From NCBI GenBank assembly GCA_900088475.1, contig FLMG01004535.1, forward strand, positions 1-48,661: a stretch of DNA of 48,661 nt. Direction: 5' to 3'. Shown here one piece after another: positions 21,863-33,948 of the stretch. The notes beneath the pieces are model-generated. The model was not told the origin of the DNA. It was given only the letters and a program-made list of their open reading frames with translations, and made no database searches. The translations under genes were made by a program, and so were the position numbers. Positions within the stretch are counted from its first letter, which is position 1, and the number at the start of each line of letters is the position of its first letter. This DNA comes from Hyphochytrium catenoides. Its lineage: Eukaryota > Sar > Hyphochytriomycetes > Hyphochytriales > Hyphochytriaceae.

Positions 21863-24800
21863 ATGGCTAGTGACTCGGGGCATGCATCTAAGGAGCGGAC
21901 AAAGATGCAGAGTCTAAACCTGTCTGCTTTGCATCCTCGTAATGATGGAGATGATGAACAAGCTGCTAACTTGAGAAGTCCAAATTCCGATTTCATGCTA
22001 GCTCCGGACTACGCTATACACGTCCCCTCCTTCCATGCAGCCACCTATAGAGATTCGTCTACGTCCTCAACGACTCTGAACGCCAATCATGAAGGTATGA
22101 GTTTCTCATAAGTCCGTCTCTACTTCTTCGAACTAAGCGTTCTCCCGCGTGACGCTTTTGGTGCGCAGGAGGCAAAAGCAAACAGCATGAGAAGCTATTG
22201 AAAGGAGATAATCTCATTATCTTGAGCTGCGTCTCCCTCACAGTATTTCTGATGTACTTCGGCATCTCTTTACCTATATCGTTCCTTCCAAGTAAGTATA
22301 TGCCGTCGCTTGCCGAGGCTCTGCTCATTTCCATGAGTTTTCTTCGCTGCAGCTGATATGCAATTGCTGCTGACCTATTTCTTATTGTGGCTTTCTCTTT
22401 TGCCTACGCTTTGGCTAGCGTGTGCTTGGTTCTTTACCTCTCCAAATGTGTGTTACCGCTGCTTGCTTAGTTTGTTAACCGGAGCTCCTCTTTTTAGGCA
22501 CCGTAACGGACCTAGGTGCAAGTTTGATTGAAGTTGGTATCCTATTTGGCGTCTTTCCCTTCGCCTCTACCATCTTCGTGCCTGCTGCAGGTTGGCTCTG
22601 CATGAGGTGAGTACAGGATAGCTTTTGGAGTTTAGGAACGTAGGGACGCGGAAAGAGGAGGGGACGGAGTCTAATGATATGGGCCAAGGAGACGTAGCAG
22701 ACTACCGCGGGAGAACACAGCTTCAGCTTAATGCGACAACTACTTGTGTAGAAGTAGAGTAGGTCGTTAGGAGCCGCGACGACAAAACGTAAGACACCAA
22801 AGACGCCAAAGGAAGAGATGGGCATTTTTGGATGCAAATCTAAGATCTCTCCTACTTGTCGTAGGTTTGGGCGCCTGCCTGTACTGTTCGTTGGGTTGAA
22901 CGTTATGGGTATCTCGATGGTGCTCTTTGGGCTTATGGAGGAAAATTTGGCTCTCCTCTTCATTATGCGGGCCTGCCAGGGTATAGGTGGCGCGCTAGCA
23001 GGTACGGAATCCCTTCCGGACGGCTTTCTACTTGTGGAGTCGATCATGAGCCGCTTCTGTCCGTCTAGAAGCCAAATGGCTATATATCTGTTGCTATTGC
23101 ACTTACCTCATCCAATCTCCACTTCTCTGTGGCGAGCCCTAGTGTCCTACTTTTCGTCTTTATTACCTTAACGTACCAGGGCTCATTTCTTTATTGTTTA
23201 TCACTTTTAGTACTATCTTGTAGTCATGACTTTGGCTCACAATCTCTCTCTTCAACAGCTGTGGCGGCGACTTCTGTTCTCACTAATGAGTTCAGAGATC
23301 ACATGGGAGAGGCAATGGGAATCCGTGAAATGTTTGCAGGTATGCCGAAGGACTGAGATCAAAAGGGCTCTTGTGCACCAGTAGGAGAGTGAAAGCGGAG
23401 CGGTGTCTTCATCCTTGTCTCGTAGCTCCTTCCTTCCTTCTTGAAGAACACCTTACTGGTTCTTGCTGTGGCAATAACCGCTTGTGCCGTCCTGACAGGA
23501 GTGGCATTTGTTCTTGGGCCTACCTTCGGCGGCATTTTGTATGAGGCTGGGGGTTTTAAGCTCCCATTCTTCCTCATCGGGAGCATCAAGATTCTCTGCA
23601 GCTTCCCATTCACATGGGCGATCAAGCACGCAATTAGGCGTAATCGAGCACGAAGATGTAATCAAGAGAGAGACGGGCAAGCCCAGCTGGACGAGGACAG
23701 TGCAGAGAAAGCTGAGGCCGCGGGGCTCACTTTTGGGGATGTTGTCAGCTTGACGACCGTCGTGGCAGCAGGTTAGCGACGAGCAAGATCGATGATTGAC
23801 AAATAGACCTTTTCATCAGCTCATATACCTACTTCTGCTGAGGACTCCTTGTTGTGAAGCGCTGCCACGTTACACTCCCAAGACATGGACTCCCCTGGAA
23901 GTTTTTCCCGACCCTGATTTACCTGTTCCCTCTTTTTCTCAGCCCACATTGACGCTGTGTTGCTCTTGTTGGTCTTATTCTCTTGTTCCACCGATAGTGT
24001 GCAGGTTAAACTCCGTCTTTTCTTCATCTGTGCCACTTCAACCCTACGTTGCGCCTAACACTCCTGTTATCTAGTGGTCCTGTGTCTGCCCTACGTGGGC
24101 TTCAGCTTCACCGAGCCACAACTAGAGGAGCATCTGGACCGAGTGCTGGCTCTCTCTGCTGGAGAAGTTGGGGGTCTATATGCTATTATGGCCTTTTTCT
24201 ACTCTATTACTGCCATTTGGGCAGGCCGCGCAGTACGACGATATGACGCGAAGGCCATCCTGATGCTTGGGATATTGTTGGGCGTGATCGCTTTGCTAAT
24301 ACTGGGGCCCGTCCCGGGCGTTCAGGTTCCGAGCGTCGGTGTAATGTGGTTTATTCAAGTCCTTTTTATGGTCACCCTGGGGCTGAGTAAGTTAACAAGA
24401 ATCCATATGCTCTTACCTCGTCTGGCTTCGCTTCTGGTTACATGCCACAGAGATTGCTCTCTACTCCACTCTAATGCAGCCTCCTCTGTCCTTAGGCGGC
24501 GGTCTGTTGATCACTACCAGCTACGTGGTACTCGAGCATACCATCCCGAAGAAGCCAGGGCAACCAGAAATGTGCAGCTCCATTCTACAAGTGGCTGAAG
24601 GTAAGCAAAGGAGCTCATAGAGGTCACAGGTCTTAAAGTATCAGAGGGAGATGATGGCCTCCTGAGGCCCAAGCCGCTATCCAGAAATCTCATGTCCTTC
24701 CCTTCGATGTTTCACAGGACTCACATCGAGTATCATCCCGGTAATTGGCGGGGCTTTGGTAGCTGGTCTTCCTCACGTGACAGACAACTGCTATGCAAAA

Positions 24801-25085
24801 AGGGAGGAAGGCCAAGATACTCAGGAAAGTTCAGAAGAATGCGCCTCAGGAGTACCTTGGGCGGCCACCTTTTGGGCCATCATCTACTTCACATTATTCC
24901 TTTTGGTTGTCTTCTTTCTTCCGAGTCAGAAGCATATCATGTCTCCGACTGAAATGCCGCCCACTGGACATAAGGGAGACGAAGCAGAAGGAACGGCTAA
25001 GGTGGCAAGAGGTGGAGGAGACGACGGCCATTCGGCCTCTCCTACGCCTCAACTTAGGCTGCGGGAAGCAGAAGACGCAGCATAG
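21863..25085 (+). CDS. MFS transporter, SLC18B1-like
   Basis: Nine exons with closed phases: 21863-22094, 22169-22291, 22498-22606, 22865-23001, 23259-23339, 23499-23771, 24075-24386, 24496-24600, 24718-25085; 579 aa. The N-terminal ~80 residues are hydrophilic and Ser-rich. They are followed by about 12 hydrophobic segments: SCVSLTVFLMYFGISLPISF, VGILFGVFPFASTIFVPAAG, PVLFVGLNVMGISMVLFGL and so on. MFS motif A is represented by WLCMRFGRLP (Asp of the canonical motif missing). GPTFGGILYEAGGF is motif C-like, as in drug:H+ antiporters and vesicular amine transporters. A charged loop (about 45 residues, RRNRARRCNQERDG onwards) separates the two halves. The C-terminus is a soluble Gly/Glu-rich tail. 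The family exports amines or drugs in exchange for protons; the substrate here is unknown. Confidence 0.9.
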
Positions 25086-25536
25086 GGACTTATGGCTGAA
25101 GAGAGACGAGAAGATGAGATAAGCCACAAGGCTAAGAAAGGAAAGAGAGGGAAGAGAGGGTCATGGGTCGGCCAACATAGATAACTCTTGCTCTCTCCTC
25201 TGTTCTTGTCAGCATGTCAGACTGTCCAGAATAGGCTGATTAGAAGCCCGAAGAAAGTAATCTCTTTAGCGCTATTTATTAGTAGCTTAGCTGATCTCGT
25301 AACGAGAATTAAGCATCAGGTTCCACGCGCGAAGGTGATCATCCTGTAGGACCAGCGCAAGACACGAATGTGTCTGGACGCAGGGAATACAGGCAGCGTT
25401 GCAAACGGATGTAGAATTGAGATGGAGGCCCAGCTTATCATAGGTGTAGATAAGAAGTGGAAAAAAGTAGGACAAGCAAGAGCGTTCGATGGTTCCATCC
25501 TCCGTCTTTCTCTTCTTTAGCTGCTCTGTTGCTTGT
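25086..25536. other. Intergenic, convergent 3' ends
   Basis: 451 nt between the stops of the MFS gene (+) and the SelW-like gene (-). No supported coding frame; presumably both 3' UTRs. Confidence 0.5.
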
Positions 25537-26288
25537 TTAGCTGCTCTTCTGCTTGTCTGAGTGGCCCAAATGCTTCTCTGGGGCTATGACATCACGAACG
25601 AGCTGCTTTAACTCCTTCGAGTCAGGGAACCTTCCTGCAGCCTTCCTGCTCCAAAGGACCCGCTTTTCTGCTTGCTTGACGTTTTCTGATTTGAACTCTG
25701 CGGTGCTTTCTGCAGGGCCTCCGTCCCCTCCAGCTTTGTCGCTGGATATGGCGCGGACCTCAAAGGTGCCTCCCACAATGTTATTCGGGAGAAGTGTAAC
25801 TACAAAGACGAAAGAAGGTCAAAGTGAAGCAGAAAAAGTGTAAATGGAAAGTGGGAAGCGATAACGGAGAGACATGGGAAGAGCGGAACGCCTAGAGAGA
25901 AGTGCAAGAGAGGGAGAGCAGCTAAGAGATCTTTGCTTAGCATCGACAGGGAAGACTGGCCAGGAAACGGACACGAGAAAAACGAAGGCAACGATAAAGA
26001 CCTCCGTGCGTTGCTGGCAGCCAAGACAAGAGAGCGAATGAGAGGGAAGTCTAGCGAGAGAGAAAAGTAGATTGGGACAAGACGTGGCAAGAAACAGCAA
26101 CTTGAACGCTATAGGTCACTTCATCACTGACCTCCAGTAAGCTCGTCCTGGAAGGTTGTTAGGAGCTCTTGAGCGAGCCAGGCGGCTCTCAGCATCCACC
26201 TGCAGCCCGTGCAGTACTCGATCTCAATAACAACAGGGCTACGGCGAGGCTGTAGAGAAATGATGAAGGATGAGACAAATGCATCCAT
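25537..26288 (-). CDS. SelW/Rdx-like thioredoxin-fold protein (Cys form)
   Basis: Two exons, complement(25537-25799, 26132-26288), 139 aa. The core reads VVIEIEYCTGCRWMLRAAWL, then QELLTTFQDELTG, VGGTFEVRAI, LWSRKAAGRFPDSKELKQLV and RDVIAPEKHLGHSD. This is the SelT/SelW/SelH (Rdx) family: a small thioredoxin-like fold with a CxxC redox motif, here C-T-G-C, so a cysteine form not needing selenocysteine. The C-terminal RDVIAP..LGHSD block is the version typical of bacterial and algal members. An extra ~28-residue polar insertion lies between the third strand (VRAISS) and RVLWSRK. The start MDAFVSSFIISLQ (26288) is in frame without an intron. Since 'tctctacag' just before PRRSP could be an acceptor, the first 13 residues are less sure. 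Confidence 0.85.
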
Positions 26289-26531
26289 CAGGCCCAGTCA
26301 TCGTGGGCAAGACAAATAATGATAATGCATATTGACGGGGCCAACAAAGCAGAGGAGAAAGAGGAGGATAGAGGGCCGAAGATAGGAGACGCAGCGCAGT
26401 GGGAACATGAACATGGGTGGAGGATAAAGAGAGGCTGTAGTTCGGGGAAGGGAGAGGTGCGGCGAGAAGAATCAGGGCTTCAGGGAATGATATAAGGACA
26501 TGCGTGGGGCACAGAGGTCAGAGGTACGACG

Positions 26532-26975
26532 CTAAGAAGGAGAAGCGCAATGCACTCGGACAGCAAAAGCAGAAGAAAGCTTCAAGGCAAGGCCTACAGT
26601 CAGAGCGTCGACTGCCCCTCCCAGTGCTGAATTTTTCTTCTGCTGCTGCTTCTCTCGATCAGCCTTGGCTAGCTTCTCTTGACGCAAGCGCTGTAAGACC
26701 ATCAGGGTACTGGCAATGCAGAGCAAGCCCACGACGGCGAGGATAGATCCTCCTTCCCCAGGCTTGACCTTCATAATCGTAGACAGGTGGGCGAGCAAGA
26801 GGGAACGAACGATAGGGTTCTCTTTGCTTGTCTTTATTAGCTCATACAAGCGCTCCCGATATATCCTATTAACGGCTTGATGTTTGAAGTTCCTCTCTAG
26901 AGCTTCTTCTCTCCTGATGTCCGTCAACCTCTCTCTTTCTATGATCTCTCTCTCTCTTCCCTGGGTCTCTCTCCC
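26532..26975 (-). CDS. Partial hypothetical membrane protein
   Basis: A minus-strand frame open from the gap edge (26975) to a stop at 26532. It has a highly charged helical part (RREEALERNFKHQ, NRIYRERLYELIKTSK), one hydrophobic segment (SILAVVGLLCIASTLMVL) and a basic tail (RLRQEKLAKADREKQQQKK). No ATG precedes it before the gap, so the 5' end is missing in the Ns or beyond. A possible upstream exon at 27068-27135 encodes ILDFATIDIKLVPRE. I recognise no family. It lies just upstream of, and on the same strand as, the SelW-like gene. Confidence 0.45.
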   Translation of the reverse strand, partial: GRETQGREREIIERERLTDIRREEALERNFKHQAVNRIYRERLYELIKTSKENPIVRSLLLAHLSTIMKVKPGEGGSILAVVGLLCIASTLMVLQRLRQEKLAKADREKQQQKKNSALGGAVDALTVGLALKLSSAFAVRVHCASPS

Positions 26976-27060
26976 NNNNNNNNNNNNNNNNNNNNNNNNN
27001 NNNNNNNNNNNNNNNNNNNNNNNNNNNNNNNNNNNNNNNNNNNNNNNNNNNNNNNNNNNN
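26976..27060. other. Assembly gap (85 N)
   Basis: Run of N flanked on the left by CT-rich simple sequence. It is probably a microsatellite that did not assemble, and it breaks the partial gene at 26532-26975. Confidence 1.
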
Positions 27061-27610
27061 GCGGGAATTCTTGAGATCAGAAGGAAACGGATTCGCGCGG
27101 CACCAGCTTGATGTCGATTGTGGCAAAGTCCAGAATCTGAATAAGATTATTTCTTAATATTGCAATGCAAAAAGAGCGAATTTGGTATCTGACCCTCTTG
27201 CCATCATGGCCCACATTTCCTTTCCTTCTTTCAGGATTCAGAAGCACTACCAGCGGACGAGGCTGTGCTGCTGATGAGCGGCAGGAGCCTGGCAGAGGTG
27301 AAGAGTCCGTCTTCAGAGGAGGTAGAGCGGTCCTCTCTCTCTCTCTCTCTCTCTCACTCTTGCCGCTCTCTCTCTCTCTCTTTGCCTTTCTCTCTCTCTC
27401 TCTCTCTTGCTCCTTCCTGTCTTCTAAGGCTTTGTGTTGATTGCTCCTCACTCGTCCGCCCCACCGTCTTGGCTCCACTCTGCAGTTCTCTCCTCCTTCA
27501 GAGAGCAGTAGTGTCCCACAGAGACATTATCCGCCCTGGTAGTTGTCTCTCTTTGATTTTGAACCCATGTGGTGAGGTGTGGCCTAGGGTGGAGGTTCTG
27601 GCGGTGTAGG
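27061..27610. other. Upstream region of XPG
   Basis: 550 nt holding a possible minus-strand exon (27068-27135, IDIKLVPRES) and a CT repeat at 27331-27409, sense-strand CT for XPG. No other supported gene. Confidence 0.4.
27331..27409 (+). repeat. Interrupted (CT)n microsatellite
   Basis: CT-rich run with short interruptions about 200 nt upstream of the XPG start. Open frames through it are Ser/Leu-rich translations of the repeat. Confidence 0.95.
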
Positions 27611-30600
27611 ATGGGCGTCAATAATCTCTGGCAGCTCCTGGCGCCGGTGGGACGCAGGATCAATATTGAGACACTAGAGAATAAGGTCTGGCTGTCCCTT
27701 GGCTTCTAGATACTCTTAAACATTGATCTCGCTTACTAAGTATTATTATTATAAAAGAAGAGCTTCTTCGCTGACTACCGATGGCTTGGCGTTTCTGCAG
27801 GTTCTGGCCGTGGATGCCAGCATCTGGCTGACTCAGTTTGTAAAGGTGAACTGCCGGCCATGAACGTGCCGTCTCAGCATTTCACACTTCTCACCCTCCG
27901 GCTCTTCTTCTCCTCTCTCCCTTCTCGTACTACGGCTGCTCCCCATAGGCCATGCGGGACGATGAAGGCCGGATGATTAGGCACGCGCACCTCATTGGTA
28001 CTTTCCGTAGAGTGGCGAAGGTGGGGTGCATCGTTCTGTCTTCGTTCTGTCTTTGCCTATCTTTCCTTCCTTCGCATCCGCCTACCTCTGGGGCCCTGCT
28101 GCCGTGTCGCTGGTTGCCTTCTCAATCCGTGACCTCTGGATGCTCCTCCGCTCAGTCAATTGCTTACTGCTTCTTTATCTAGCGCGCCCCCTTCCCCTTT
28201 ACTTCTCTCTCTCTCTCTCTGTCTCTGTCCTCCTGTCTCGTCTCGCTCTGTCTGTCTCTCTCGCTTGGTGGCTCGGCTCTGCCTTTCATTGGCTTTGTTT
28301 GACTCCCTTTTAGCTTCTCTTCCACCGCATCCGACCTGTGTTTGTCTTCGACGGTGTAACTCCTGCGCTGAAGAAGCGAACAGTGATGGCTCGACGGATG
28401 CAGAGAGAACGGCAGGTCAGCCTACCAAGATATGGATAGGAAAAAGGGTATTGGCCAAGAAAGGGAGGGTTAGAAACGACAAAGAAAGTGGAGATAAACA
28501 GCAGCCAAAGATGGAAGGGGAGGCGGACAATTTTGTAAGAGAGAAGGGTAGGACTTTTAGCCTTTCTAAAAAGGGATGGGCAACAAAGACAAAGGGTGCC
28601 AAGAGGCCATTGAGAAAAGAGGTTGCAAAGACCACGAAGTGCTGTCGCGCTCTGCGCAGAGTTTCAATAGCTTAGAGCGCCAAGTGAGGCGAAGAGAAGC
28701 CGTCAAGAAGACGAGTAAGGGCAGCAAATACCGCGGAATGACTCTCCTGACGTACTGGTTGTTTCTCCTTAGAATGTGAGCTTGAAGAGGACGGCACAGA
28801 AGCTTCTCCTCAACCAGCTCAGACTGAAGGCGCTTAAGCAGAAAAAAAAGGAACTTGGAAATGATAAGACGCAGGCTTCGCTCTCCAGTGCTGGGACTTC
28901 TCGGCCAAAGGCGACTCTTGCTTCATTTAGGGGCCTGACAACAACCAACGGAGGAGGAGATGGCAGTCCTGAGAAAGAGAGGAAGGAGGGGAAATACTTG
29001 GGAGATGGGGAGAAAGAAGCCGGGGGAAATGCTGTTGAGCTTCGGTCTCCCACTTCTTTCGACCTGACGAAGGACAGTGATGTCGAATGGGAAGATGAAG
29101 AGGAGGCAGAAGTGCAACCGCGTTCTGCTCAAAAGGCTCCTCTTCCCAAATCTCTTCCGTTCTCCCTGCCTCCTCAACACGGCACCGCACCATCTCCTGC
29201 TCGTCCACGAAGGACGCCCCCTCGACCGTACCAATATCGTCTGCGGTAAGTCTGGCTATACCTTTTGCCAATCTCAAACACGCCACGCGAGACCTTAGGA
29301 CTTCCCTTGACTCTTCGGGTTCCGCCCGTACACTTTCATCACGACGTAGTGACGCTTAGATCGCGCTTCTTACGATCTGGCCTCTCATTGGGTACGCCTC
29401 CCCTCGCTGTCTCTCAGGGGCCGACAGCAACCACGAAAGCCTTCTTCTGCCTCGTCTTCCTCTGCACTCTTGGCAAACGACGGCGAAGGAGGGCTTGTGG
29501 AAACGGAAGCTGGCCTGGACTCCATTGATTTGGATGCCATGGCAGCGCTACCTCCAGATCTGCAGAAGGACGCAATAGGTCTCGCTTCACTGTCACCCAA
29601 TATCCCTTTCCTCTCTCTTTTTGTCGTCTCTCTCAATGTCACCTTATTGCCTGTTGCCTCGGAACCTTGTTCTTTGTAATCTTGACATTTATTGTTAGAG
29701 ATCTTCTATCAGGCTGACACATTTTTGACCCTGACACATCGTCTAACCGTCTCCTTTATAAAGTGTAAGGTCAATATTAGTATTTAGTCATTTTTCTTGC
29801 CGCTTTGTTATCCCTCTCCCAGACAAAGTGCTCAGGAATCAGAGACAGAAGGCTCGCCAAATGTTTCTTCCACTGGCCGGAAACCCTGCGGCATACTCCA
29901 ACGCCCAATTGAGTCAATTTCTTAAGAGCAGTGCCTTCAACAAGCAGGTAGACAGAATAAGGAAACGAGGAGGAGAAGAGCGAGAAGAGGGCCAAAGGAT
30001 TGCATCCGACTCCACCAGGAAATTTATCTTTGCTAAGCTTAAGGACAAGACGAAACAAGAGCAGGAAGACGAAGCGCAATCTCAGACGGTCTCGTCGATC
30101 CTTTCTGTCTCTTCTCAAGCTGCTACAGTGCAGTTGGTAGCTTCAGCAGCCCCTAGCATGAACAAGCAGGGAGAAGTGTTTGACATTGACGATGAGAGTC
30201 AGGAGAGAGAGGACGAGGAAGGCTTCTTTACGCCTCCCTCTTCCCCGCCATCGCCAGCAAACGTAGCCCCTCCATCATCTCAGTCATCAGAAAATGAATT
30301 ACCTCTGGCTCTATCAGAAGATGAGAGTGCAAGGTCAAAGCCAGAACATTCTAAGAAGTCGAGTCCAATTGAGAAGGACAGCGCCACGGATGCTAAGGGA
30401 GAGCGTCAACAGGAAGAGGAGCAGGACGAGAAGGAGTACTTTGAGATAGAGATTAACCCGCGAGACATTCAGGAAGGCAACCTGCTGGATCCGTCGCTCT
30501 TCCGAGACTCGAATGGGAACAGGTTGGAGGTAAGGAGAGAAGAAGGTGCTCCTCTTGCGATTTGCAAATCTTCTCTCATTATGTTAGCGAAGAAGAGTAT

Positions 30601-33600
30601 GCCTACCTCTTTGCCACTGAAATGGCGCTAATGTTTCTTCCTGACCATACAGGAAAGAGTGGAGACCGTTCGCAGTGAGAGCGAGATTGAATGGGAAGAG
30701 GAAGAGCTCCCGGTAGAGCCAGAACCATTAGAGGATAGAGGGGATAAGAAGAGTGAAAATTCCATACTTCCCGTTAACGTTGTGCGGGAGGAGCTACCGG
30801 CTCCAATACCCAGTGAAGAAACGCGCGCCGAAGTTATCTGCGAGGAACGAGAACGGGGATCCTTAGTAACTCAATCCCCGTCTGCATCTCCGGCTGCATT
30901 GTCATTAGAAGCGAGGGATCAGGAGGATGGAGACAGACACTCCGTATCTGCAGTTCCTGTCTCCGATACCTCGGACGCCATTCTTGTCTCCAGTTCGGAG
31001 GAGGAAGAAGAAAAAGGAGGAGGAAAGGGCAAGGCAGAGAGTGCCATCGATTTGTATATTACTGGCGGCTACAAAGATAAAGCCAAGGCTGCAAGTGCAG
31101 GTCTGTCTCTTGGAGTCCAGGCCTCCACATCGCTTTTTCATCTCTAAGTGGAGCTCTATTGTTTCCCTCCAAAAGACACATCTCCCTAGAGAGCCCTACG
31201 ACTGCTTCTCCCTTCATCTCACTCACTCTGATGTACTTCTGCAGCTGATCCGCTGGAGAGTGCTCTCAGCACTGCTCAGCACTTGCCTCAGTGGGCAGGG
31301 TTTGCTGTGAAGCGTACCATAGAAATGTACAAGAGAACGGTGAAGGCTGAGACAGACACTGAAGGTGATGTCCGTTCAGATCCGTCGTGATCCTTGAGAT
31401 TCCGCCAAATGGTTCTAATGCTTCAGTGTCTTGTTCGCTCGTTGTTGCCATCTGTTATAATCTTTGGGATGGCGCCTAATGATACCTTCCTCTCACGTGA
31501 TGAGAATAGAGCTCTCAGCAGTGTCCGTAGAAAGAACAGCGTCTTTAACTATCGGGACTGAGGAGACGCCTCAAGTGGTGGAAGAAAGTCAAGAGCTAAT
31601 CGGTACTGCTGCCCGTCTACTTTCCCTCACTGAACTGCCAACTTAACTTTGCTTCACGGTCTCTCAAAGAGCCTTACGTTATTTGCGCACCTTTCTGTGG
31701 TATCTGCAGAGTCAGAGGATCCAAATGAAGAGGAGCTGCGCCGGGCGATCGCTTTGTCCTTAGCAACCACAGAAGTCGAGGCCAACCAGGAAGCGAAAGA
31801 AGAGGCAGAGGAAAGCAAAGAAGACCGAGAAACAAGTGAGGCACTGCTGGGCAATATCGATGATTTGAATGAGGAGGATTTGCAGCAAGAACAGAGAGAG
31901 TTGAAGGAGAACTGGAGACAACAACAGAGAGATACGGATGGAGTCACAGAAGATATGACTGCGGAGGTAATGGAGCTGCTAGGTAAGCTGATGACTGTAG
32001 CCATACCTTCCTTGACCTCCATTTGTCTAATAGGTATGCCCTAGATCTCTTTTCTCTTCCTTACATGGTGGCCCCAGCTGAGGCAGAGGCTCAGTGTGCC
32101 ACTCTTGAGCGCCTGGGCCTCGTGGACGGTGTGATTACGGAGGATTCGGATTGCTTACTTTTTGGCGCTGGTAAAGTCTACAAGAACATCTTCGACGACA
32201 AGAAGTACGTGGAGGCGTACCTGATACAGGTTAGGGACGTCACATAGTGGTTTAGAGTTGGAAAGTGGATCCTTGGGGCAAGCCATCAGGGAGGAAGTGC
32301 TAGTTGCTCACGTGTATAACGAGAGCGGAGTGGTGATAAATGGTAAAGGGCAGAAGGCCACCTCAGTTGACCCAAAAAGGAGAGTTCATGGAGGAGGATT
32401 GATTTTCCTATGCGATGGATCTTAGAGGAGTTGATAAGCAGACGATAGGAGTAAAGAGTTGCGATGACGCTTGTTGCTCCCCTGTTGCTCCAGGATATAC
32501 AACGTGAGCTGGGTCTTGATCGGATGAAGCTGATAAATTTGGCTCTACTGTTGGGCAGTGACTACACCGATGGAGTTAAGGTGGGGGCATGACCCGTTAG
32601 TACCTGTGCGACGAGTATCAATCCGTGTGAAAGTGGATCTAATATAAGAGCTCTGGCTGTGTAGGGCGTTGGCATTGTCAACGCGACTGAAATTGTTGAT
32701 GCATTCGAAGGGGAGCAAGGACTGGTGGACTTCAAGGTAAGAAGGATTAGGGGGCAAAAGAGGCATTGGGCTGGAGAGGGGAAGCATGATAAAGAAAGAG
32801 GCAAGGCGTGTCGCTTTGGTGCATAGAGAGCTCTCTCTGCTTTTGCCAAGCTCGTCTCCCTTCCTCTCTCCTAATTACTCAAGAGTTGGTTGCTCTTTGA
32901 TCTTTTAGAGATGGCTCCACTCTCTTGATCCTCAAGAAGACATTTACGAGGCCAATAAGAAGCTCTCAGAGTTTGAACTGTCAAAGCTGAGCAAGCTACA
33001 GCGCTTCAGATACAAGCATCGCAGTTACAAGCGGCGCTGGGATGTCAACGAAAGATTTCCAGATCAGATGGTGATCAGAGCCTACCTGCAGCCAGAGGTA
33101 CCTGCTTCGTGGATCCGTTATATTACCGCGATTCCTTTTGCTAGCTTCCCATCTAGATGACTGCTAGCCCACTCTTCTCATTTTATGCATCCGTATCCTT
33201 CTTCCTGTTGACTAACTCACAGCGGGTGTGACCACACTTCTGGGATAGGTGGATGAGTCTTCTGAGCGGTTCTCCTGGGCGTTGCCGGACTTGGCTGGCA
33301 TTCGAGACTACTGCCGTCGGATGTTTGGATGGGAGGAGTCAGTGACGAATGGGACCATGCTGCCATTGCTAAAGCAGTAAGTTAGCGCGCGCCTATGTAA
33401 TTGAAGAAGAGAAAGAGAGAGAACGATTGTGCTTGCAAGAAGAGCAAACGTTTGGTGAATTCTAGGCTTTGTACCGACGGGAGTAGAAAGAACATGGTTG
33501 CACTCTTCTGCGCTACTCCTCTCTCCCTCGAGCATTAGTCATCTGTCCATTCTGACGCGGCGTTGCACACAGGCTCAACAGCAATCACAGACAGACACGA

Positions 33601-33948
33601 CTAGATTCCTTCTTTATAAAGTACGACGACCATGTGAAATTTGCAAGGATCAAGAGCAAGAGACTTCGAAGCGCAGTGGAGGAGCTTGCGATGGCCAAAA
33701 GATCGAAAACTGCTCAGGGGCGGGGAAAAGCGAAAAGAGAAGAGAAAGAAGACAACCAAAATGCGCAGCCATCTAGATCCCCTTCTGCTCGTAAGAAAGA
33801 AGCAAAGAAGAGGGCAAGTGGTGCTAAGAGGCCAAGAGGAGAGGCATCTAACGGCAAAGACAACGACTTCGCCATAGGACAGAAAAAGAAGCGAGCGGCG
33901 GGGAATGTCAGCAAAGCTGTAGGAAAGCGTAAGATAATACAACGCTAA
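27611..33948 (+). CDS. ERCC5: XPG/RAD2 DNA repair endonuclease
   Basis: Seventeen exons, all phases closing, 1,198 aa: 27611-27685, 27801-27845, 27949-28020, 28314-28415, 28773-29245, 29418-29578, 29823-30529, 30653-31100, 31245-31364, 31519-31602, 31710-31982, 32045-32229, 32494-32580, 32665-32736, 32909-33097, 33249-33376, 33573-33948. It makes the 3' incision in nucleotide excision repair in the nucleus. The N-region starts [20 protein letters not shown] with [13 protein letters not shown] and [16 protein letters not shown] (catalytic Asps). The I-region has [31 protein letters not shown] and [14 protein letters not shown] (metal-binding acids and helix-2-turn-helix). The ~670-residue spacer is acidic and carries a ubiquitin-interacting-type motif [13 protein letters not shown] near residue 770. 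The C-terminus has a PCNA-binding PIP box QTRLDSFF near residue 1080 and a Lys/Arg-rich nuclear signal. Length matches human XPG. Confidence 0.97.
28203..28262 (+). repeat. (CT)n-rich tract in XPG intron
   Basis: Sense-strand CT/CTGT run in the third XPG intron, about 50 nt upstream of its acceptor. Confidence 0.9.

Noticed and set aside
24000-24060. Extra MFS exon between 23771 and 24075
   Set aside because: The flanking exons join in phase 1 with the expected membrane segment; the candidate has no matching phase.
25537-26288. Selenoprotein with UGA-encoded Sec
   Set aside because: The redox motif is CTGC with ordinary TGC codons; no in-frame TGA is needed.
33601-33776. Alternative frame at the XPG C-terminus
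   Set aside because: The other frame gives the conserved [11 protein letters not shown] box and basic tail and matches the phase of the previous exon.
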